A stretch of DNA of 8,873 bases from MGML01 sp964493985 (GTDB lineage: Bacteria; Chloroflexota; Dehalococcoidia; Dehalococcoidales; UBA2162), in NCBI GenBank assembly GCA_964493985.1, contig CAZBQL010000118.1, positions 1 through 8,873 of the forward strand, read 5' to 3'. Below the pieces are notes generated by a model, which saw only the letters and a program-made list of their open reading frames with translations, was not told where the DNA came from and ran no database searches. Each line of letters starts with the position of its first letter. Position 1 is the stretch's first letter. Positions 5,852 through 8,873 of this stretch are shown here, one piece after another. Made by a program: the position numbers and the translations under genes.

Positions 5852-8143
5852 TTATCGGGATGGCCGACGCTCTCTCTCAACCATAATCATGCGTCTTATG
5901 AAAGGATATGTTTCACGAGCGATAGTTCTATAATCCAGCATACTTTCGTTAACGCCGGTACTATTTTCATGTGATTCCGTTGCAGCTTCTCCGGTAGTTT
6001 CAGACTGCTGTGTTTCGGCACGCTGAATCTGTTGCGTCGATCGGGCAATCACTGGCTCTACAGGTGGCCGCTCGATTCGCGGGTATTCTTCCTGGCGTTG
6101 TACAGCCGGCATCCGGTTGACTGGCGCCAGAGTCAAATCGAGTGAATTATTAACAGGTATTATAAAATCAGGCCCGGCTATGGAACTGTCGCCTGATAAA
6201 CTATCATTCCGGTGAGTCTCAGATTTTTTCGAGGTGATTGCGCGTGAGATCAAAGGTAATTCCTGTGCCGGTTCATAGGCCCTGGCATAAACCTCGTGTA
6301 AATCTGCAGTTTCAAGATTTTCCGGAGACCTGAATTTGTCACTCCGGTCAGTTTGGCTCCGGTTGGTAGACTGTTTTACAGGCACACTTGACAACATAGC
6401 ACTGCGCTGTATTTTATTAATAATTGGCAGTGACTGTATTAACCTTCTGGTAAGAGGAAGGGGCTTCCTGTAAAACAAATCCTTAGCAGTATATGCAAGT
6501 CTGGTATCTACTTTAATGCCTTTTTCCCGGGAGATAGCCGATTTATTCATTTTTTGCGATTCGAAAGCCTTACTCTCGTTTCCTGAATCCTGAAATTCCT
6601 GACCAACGGTATAATCCTTTGTCTCAACTCCGGCTATATATGGCAACTCGGGAAGGCCGGCACTGACCGGCGTTTCACTTGGGCTTTCATTATGGTCAGA
6701 CACAATTTCAAGACTATCCAGGTGCCGGTAATTATCGTTCTGTTCGGCTGGTCTCTGGTCAGCAGGCTGATTTACAGACTCACCAGGTGATACCTCTCTA
6801 CGCTGGATATTTCTGGAGAACGGAAGTGACCGGACAATTTTTCGAACAATTGGCAGAGATTTTTCGTAAAATAAATTCATAACAGGGTATACGTGATTTC
6901 CCTTATTGCCCTTGCTTGTTGGTGAAATATCCGGCTTCGTTACTTCGATTCCGGTTGCCGGTCTCTGTCTCTTACCTCTTTCCTCACTACGGGGCGATGG
7001 ATAGTCGATTGTTTCAACTCTTTCCGTATCTTCACCGGTTGCGGCTACCTGTCCTGTGTTCTTTTCCTCACTGCGGGGGGAGGGATAGTCGATTGTTTCA
7101 ACTCTTTTCGTACCTTCACCGGTTGCGGCTACCCGTCCTGTGTCTCTTTCCTCACTGCGGGGGGAGGGATAGTCGATTGTTTCAACTCTTTTCATACCTT
7201 CACCGGTTGTAGTTACTTGTCCTGTGTTCTTTTCCTCACTGCGGGGTGAGGGATAATCGATTGTTTCAACTCTTTTAGTACCTTCACCGGTTGCTGCTAC
7301 CCGTCCTGTGTCTTTTTCCTCACTGCGGGGCGAGGGATAACCGGTTATTTTAGTAGTCCTGTCATCCTGCTGGATACCAGATCTACCCGGTATTACCTCT
7401 TTGCTAATCGCAGACCGATCGAGACTCCGAGAAATCCCGGATAAACCACGATTATTTTTCTCTGCACCTGTAAGATTACGTGTTTCTGCAATTCTACCGG
7501 TCATCAAGGATGGTCTGTTTCTATTCACCGAATCCCGATCCTGCTTATCGATATTCATTATGGTTTTCCTGGTAATTGGCGATGATATCATATAGTTGAT
7601 ATATGTTTCGGGTGTCTTTCCAGGCCTTTCAAGTCGGTCATCTTCGACCGATTCGATTTCCGGCAATACTACAGTATCGTTGAGACCATCATCACTATCT
7701 CCGGGCATTTCCTGACGAACTTCCCGACCAGAATCGTCAACAGGTCCTGATTTGTAACCTCTTTTTGGTCTGAACCAGGGTAGATTCAGCATCCTGTACA
7801 GACCGGATGCCCCGCTAATAACGGTCCGGCCGATACTACCGGGGAAGGACTTCGAGAATAATGGTAGTTTATCAGACTGTAATTTTCCTGATGTCAGTCC
7901 AACGCGTCCCAGTATCGAGTCTACTATACGGTTACTTTTTCCCGTCGAACGTAGTAGTTTTTGATAGGCTGTCGAAATCAAGGCAGGCTTTTCAATTGCC
8001 TGTATCCGGGAGTTAAGCGGGCGTGCCCTTTCTTCCAGGCGCCTCTGCAACCATGGGTCAAGCTCCCGTTTCACCGGTGTATTTTCCTGCCACTCGTTTG
8101 ATAAGCCTTCATTATCCACTATGTTTTTATCCTTACTGGACAT
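5852..8143 (-). CDS. Uncharacterised 763-residue repeat-rich, probably disordered protein of the baseplate operon
   Basis: No family with known function is recognised. The protein has no cysteine and is rich in Arg, Ser, Glu, Pro and Thr, suggesting long disordered stretches. No signal peptide or membrane segment is seen. Visible parts: an N-terminal charged helical region (about 28-85, with DPWLQRRLEERARPLNSRIQ); five 28-residue tandem repeats starting YPSPRSEE (269-408); two diverged copies of a block of about 65 residues (419-486 and 551-618) sharing LFYxKxLP, then SLP and IQR; later VQRQEE and IQRAET; and a C-terminal helix LDYRTIARETYPFIRRMIMV followed by ERERRPSR (736-763). From memory, proteins at this site in other eCIS loci vary in length and end in a similar basic 'YP.I+RM....ERERR' tail; this was not checked. 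The ATG at 8143 overlaps the tube gene by 11 bases and has a weak ribosome site; a GTG at 8119 with AAGGA upstream is an alternative (755 residues). It may be an assembly, loading or tube-lumen protein. That it is a real gene is secure; its function is not known. Confidence 0.85.
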   Translation of the reverse strand: MSSKDKNIVDNEGLSNEWQENTPVKRELDPWLQRRLEERARPLNSRIQAIEKPALISTAYQKLLRSTGKSNRIVDSILGRVGLTSGKLQSDKLPLFSKSFPGSIGRTVISGASGLYRMLNLPWFRPKRGYKSGPVDDSGREVRQEMPGDSDDGLNDTVVLPEIESVEDDRLERPGKTPETYINYMISSPITRKTIMNIDKQDRDSVNRNRPSLMTGRIAETRNLTGAEKNNRGLSGISRSLDRSAISKEVIPGRSGIQQDDRTTKITGYPSPRSEEKDTGRVAATGEGTKRVETIDYPSPRSEEKNTGQVTTTGEGMKRVETIDYPSPRSEERDTGRVAATGEGTKRVETIDYPSPRSEEKNTGQVAATGEDTERVETIDYPSPRSEERGKRQRPATGIEVTKPDISPTSKGNKGNHVYPVMNLFYEKSLPIVRKIVRSLPFSRNIQRREVSPGESVNQPADQRPAEQNDNYRHLDSLEIVSDHNESPSETPVSAGLPELPYIAGVETKDYTVGQEFQDSGNESKAFESQKMNKSAISREKGIKVDTRLAYTAKDLFYRKPLPLTRRLIQSLPIINKIQRSAMLSSVPVKQSTNRSQTDRSDKFRSPENLETADLHEVYARAYEPAQELPLISRAITSKKSETHRNDSLSGDSSIAGPDFIIPVNNSLDLTLAPVNRMPAVQRQEEYPRIERPPVEPVIARSTQQIQRAETQQSETTGEAATESHENSTGVNESMLDYRTIARETYPFIRRMIMVERERRPSR
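6290..6889 (-). repeat. Diverged pair of blocks of about 65 residues (LFYxKxLP...SLP...IQR)
   Basis: Within the 763-residue protein, residues 419-486 (6686-6889) and 551-618 (6290-6493) align without gaps at an offset of 132 residues. Shared features are an aromatic start (YPVMNLFYEKSLP versus YTAKDLFYRKPLP), a basic amphipathic helix, SLP, an IQR triplet about 20 residues after LFY, and later an R..(D/E)xLE stretch. The copies have diverged strongly, so the duplication is older than the tandem 84-base repeat. The span given runs from the first to the second copy, including the linker. Confidence 0.7.
6920..7339 (-). repeat. 84-base in-frame tandem repeat, five units (28 residues each)
   Basis: On the plus strand, the same CCTCACT(A/G)CGGGG segment recurs at 6982, 7066, 7150, 7234 and 7318, exactly 84 bases apart. 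Each unit encodes about YPSPRSEE(K/R)(D/N)TG, then (R/Q)V..TGE..(K/E)RVETID. The first four units are very similar over their full length; the fifth keeps only its first dozen residues before degenerating. Units 1 and 3 carry DTGRVAATGEGTKRV while 2 and 4 carry NTGQV, suggesting that a 168-base pair of units was duplicated. All units stay in the reading frame of the host gene. Confidence 0.95.
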
Positions 8144-8615
8144 TTATACCGTGATGGGCAAATTCCAGGGTCTCGATGGCAACTGCCGTTTCATCCGCCT
8201 TAAAAGCCGGACCTACCCACTTGACCGGAAATGCCTTATCCAGCGTCCACCGCATTACTTCTTCCTGATTTACCGTAGTGCGTAAGGTAATAGTAACCTG
8301 ACGGAAACTGAATGCTTTTCCCTGTCTCAAGGCATTTTCCATCTCACGGTACCAGTCGTAAAGTTCATTGGATGTAGTTAGTCCCCGCTTCAAGGTTACG
8401 TTAGACACCTTTGTTCGTACGGGTAACTTATGGACGTATTCATTAAGTCCTCCCTCAATATACTCGAAGACATCAGTAGACATCTCGAGGCCGGAGCACT
8501 CGGTAAAGGCTGCTTCGGTAATATCCCCGACTTCAACGTGAAATTTAAAGGTTGGAAAAGGGTCTATTCTTTGAGCTGTCCTGGTGGAGCCTGAGCTCTG
8601 TATTGGATTTGCCAT
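8133..8615 (-). CDS. Phage tail tube protein (eCIS inner tube, Afp1/Afp5-like)
   Basis: Inner-tube protein of the T4 gp19-like / TIGR02241-type family, assembling as stacked hexameric rings through which cargo passes; structurally similar to Hcp of type VI secretion. It is 160 residues, normal for the family. Diagnostic stretches: DPFPTFKFHVEVG (18-30), FTECSGLEM (37-45), KLPVRTKVSNVTLKRGLT (63-80), then W(T)LDKAFPVKWVGPAFKA and VAIETLEFAHHG (145-156). eCIS loci usually hold two or three tube-type genes; being the last before the LysM adaptor, this one is most likely the Afp5-type tube initiator contacting the baseplate, but sequence alone cannot separate it from the main tube protein. The ATG at 8615 has only a weak ribosome site. 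It is preceded by the largest gap in the window, and its 3' end overlaps the next gene by 11 bases. Confidence 0.93.
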   Translation of the reverse strand: MANPIQSSGSTRTAQRIDPFPTFKFHVEVGDITEAAFTECSGLEMSTDVFEYIEGGLNEYVHKLPVRTKVSNVTLKRGLTTSNELYDWYREMENALRQGKAFSFRQVTITLRTTVNQEEVMRWTLDKAFPVKWVGPAFKADETAVAIETLEFAHHGINVQ

Positions 8616-8636
8616 AATTCATCTACTCACAATCAG

Positions 8637-8688
8637 AGTTTCCTGTTTATAGTTATTAAAATAATATTCATCAATCTGACCAGAAACT
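8637..8688 (-). repeat. Weak inverted repeat in the gap before the tube gene
   Basis: AGTTTCCTG at 8637-8645 pairs with CAGAAACT at 8681-8688 with one bulged base, enclosing an AT-rich loop that itself holds the imperfect palindrome TTATTAAAATAA (8653-8664). It overlaps the candidate promoter, so the two explanations compete. No terminator-like U tract is seen. The rest of the gap (8616-8709) holds nothing else recognisable. Confidence 0.3.
8646..8674 (-). promoter_or_regulatory. Possible internal sigma-70-type promoter before the tube gene
   Basis: On the minus strand, TTGATG (8669-8674) and TATAAA (8646-8651) are separated by exactly 17 bases, matching TTGACA and TATAAT at four and five of six positions. 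A start a few bases downstream would leave a leader of roughly 30 bases before the ATG at 8615. The gap is AT-rich, so a chance match is quite possible. Confidence 0.35.
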
Positions 8689-8709
8689 TTAATCTCTCTG
8701 TCAGCCTAT

Positions 8710-8873
8710 TTACGCCTCAGCCAGCTTACGATTTATACCGGCAACCCTTTCCGCCCACTGGCGACGGTCATGGTGCTCCATTTCCAGGATATCCTTTAGT
8801 GGCCAGTGCAGGTAATAAGCGATGTAAGCTACCTCCTCGTGCAATTGCTCGAGGGGGTAGCTTACGATTCCCC
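8710..8873 (-). CDS. Small DUF6760-type eCIS protein, C-terminal part (5' end outside the window)
   Basis: An open frame enters from the window edge and encodes 53 residues before TAA at 8710-8712, so the N-terminus is missing. It reads GIVSYPLEQLHEEVAYIAYY, followed by LHWPLKDILEMEHHDRRQW and ending GINRKLAEA. The pattern 'YPLE.L.EEVA.IAY..HW....IL.(M/L)EH..RR.W......IN+.L' is that of a very small protein found beside tube genes in eCIS and related tail clusters, named DUF6760 as I recall; its role is not established to my knowledge. By comparison with the family only a few N-terminal residues should be missing. It reads in the same direction as the tube gene and is separated from it by 94 bases. 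Confidence 0.75.
   Translation of the reverse strand, partial: GIVSYPLEQLHEEVAYIAYYLHWPLKDILEMEHHDRRQWAERVAGINRKLAEA

Noticed and set aside
6916..7212. Plus-strand open frame of 98 codons with repeated LFQLF.YLHRL segments
   Set aside because: It is the antisense reading of the 84-base tandem repeat; its repeats follow from the real gene on the other strand, and no promoter or ribosome site supports it.
6920..7339. CRISPR-like array
   Set aside because: The 84-base units are contiguous, coding and in frame, with no alternation of conserved repeats and unique spacers.

Overview
The window carries nine genes on the minus strand, all but one separated by short gaps or small overlaps. They form the tube/baseplate/spike segment of a contractile phage-tail-like particle of the extracellular contractile injection system (eCIS) type: the antifeeding prophage (Afp), Photorhabdus virulence cassette (PVC) and related systems. 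The gene families are recognised by eye from conserved motifs; no database search was run.

Layout in transcription order, from high to low coordinates: the C-terminal part of a small DUF6760-type protein (8710-8873, cut by the window edge); a gap of about 95 bases with a possible internal promoter and a weak inverted repeat; a tail tube protein (8133-8615); a 763-residue cysteine-free, probably disordered protein with an 84-base tandem repeat (5852-8143); a LysM tube/spike adaptor (5188-5829); a VgrG-like spike (3440-5176); a PAAR-like spike tip (3032-3427); a gp25-like baseplate protein (2598-3008); a large baseplate J-like wedge protein (634-2598); and a short tail protein I-type baseplate component (6-569). 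The operon runs off both ends. Sheath, other tube genes, tape measure, fibre, AAA+ ATPase and tube terminator are not in the window, nor is any recognisable toxin cargo.

How the genes work together (family knowledge): the PAAR-like tip caps the VgrG-like trimeric spike, the LysM protein joins spike to inner tube, gp25 and the J-like protein form the baseplate wedges around this hub, and tube protein stacks above it. Sheath contraction then drives tube and spike into a target. No integrase, capsid, portal, terminase or lysis gene is seen here, which fits an eCIS or tailocin better than an intact prophage, though a window this short cannot prove it.

The organism is uncertain. Base composition is moderate (roughly mid-40s percent GC by eye), and Shine-Dalgarno sites such as AAAGGAG, GGGAGG and AAGGA precede most genes. 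eCIS loci occur in both bacteria and archaea, and nothing here fixes a phylum. The least explained and most interesting gene is the 763-residue repeat protein between tube and LysM adaptor.
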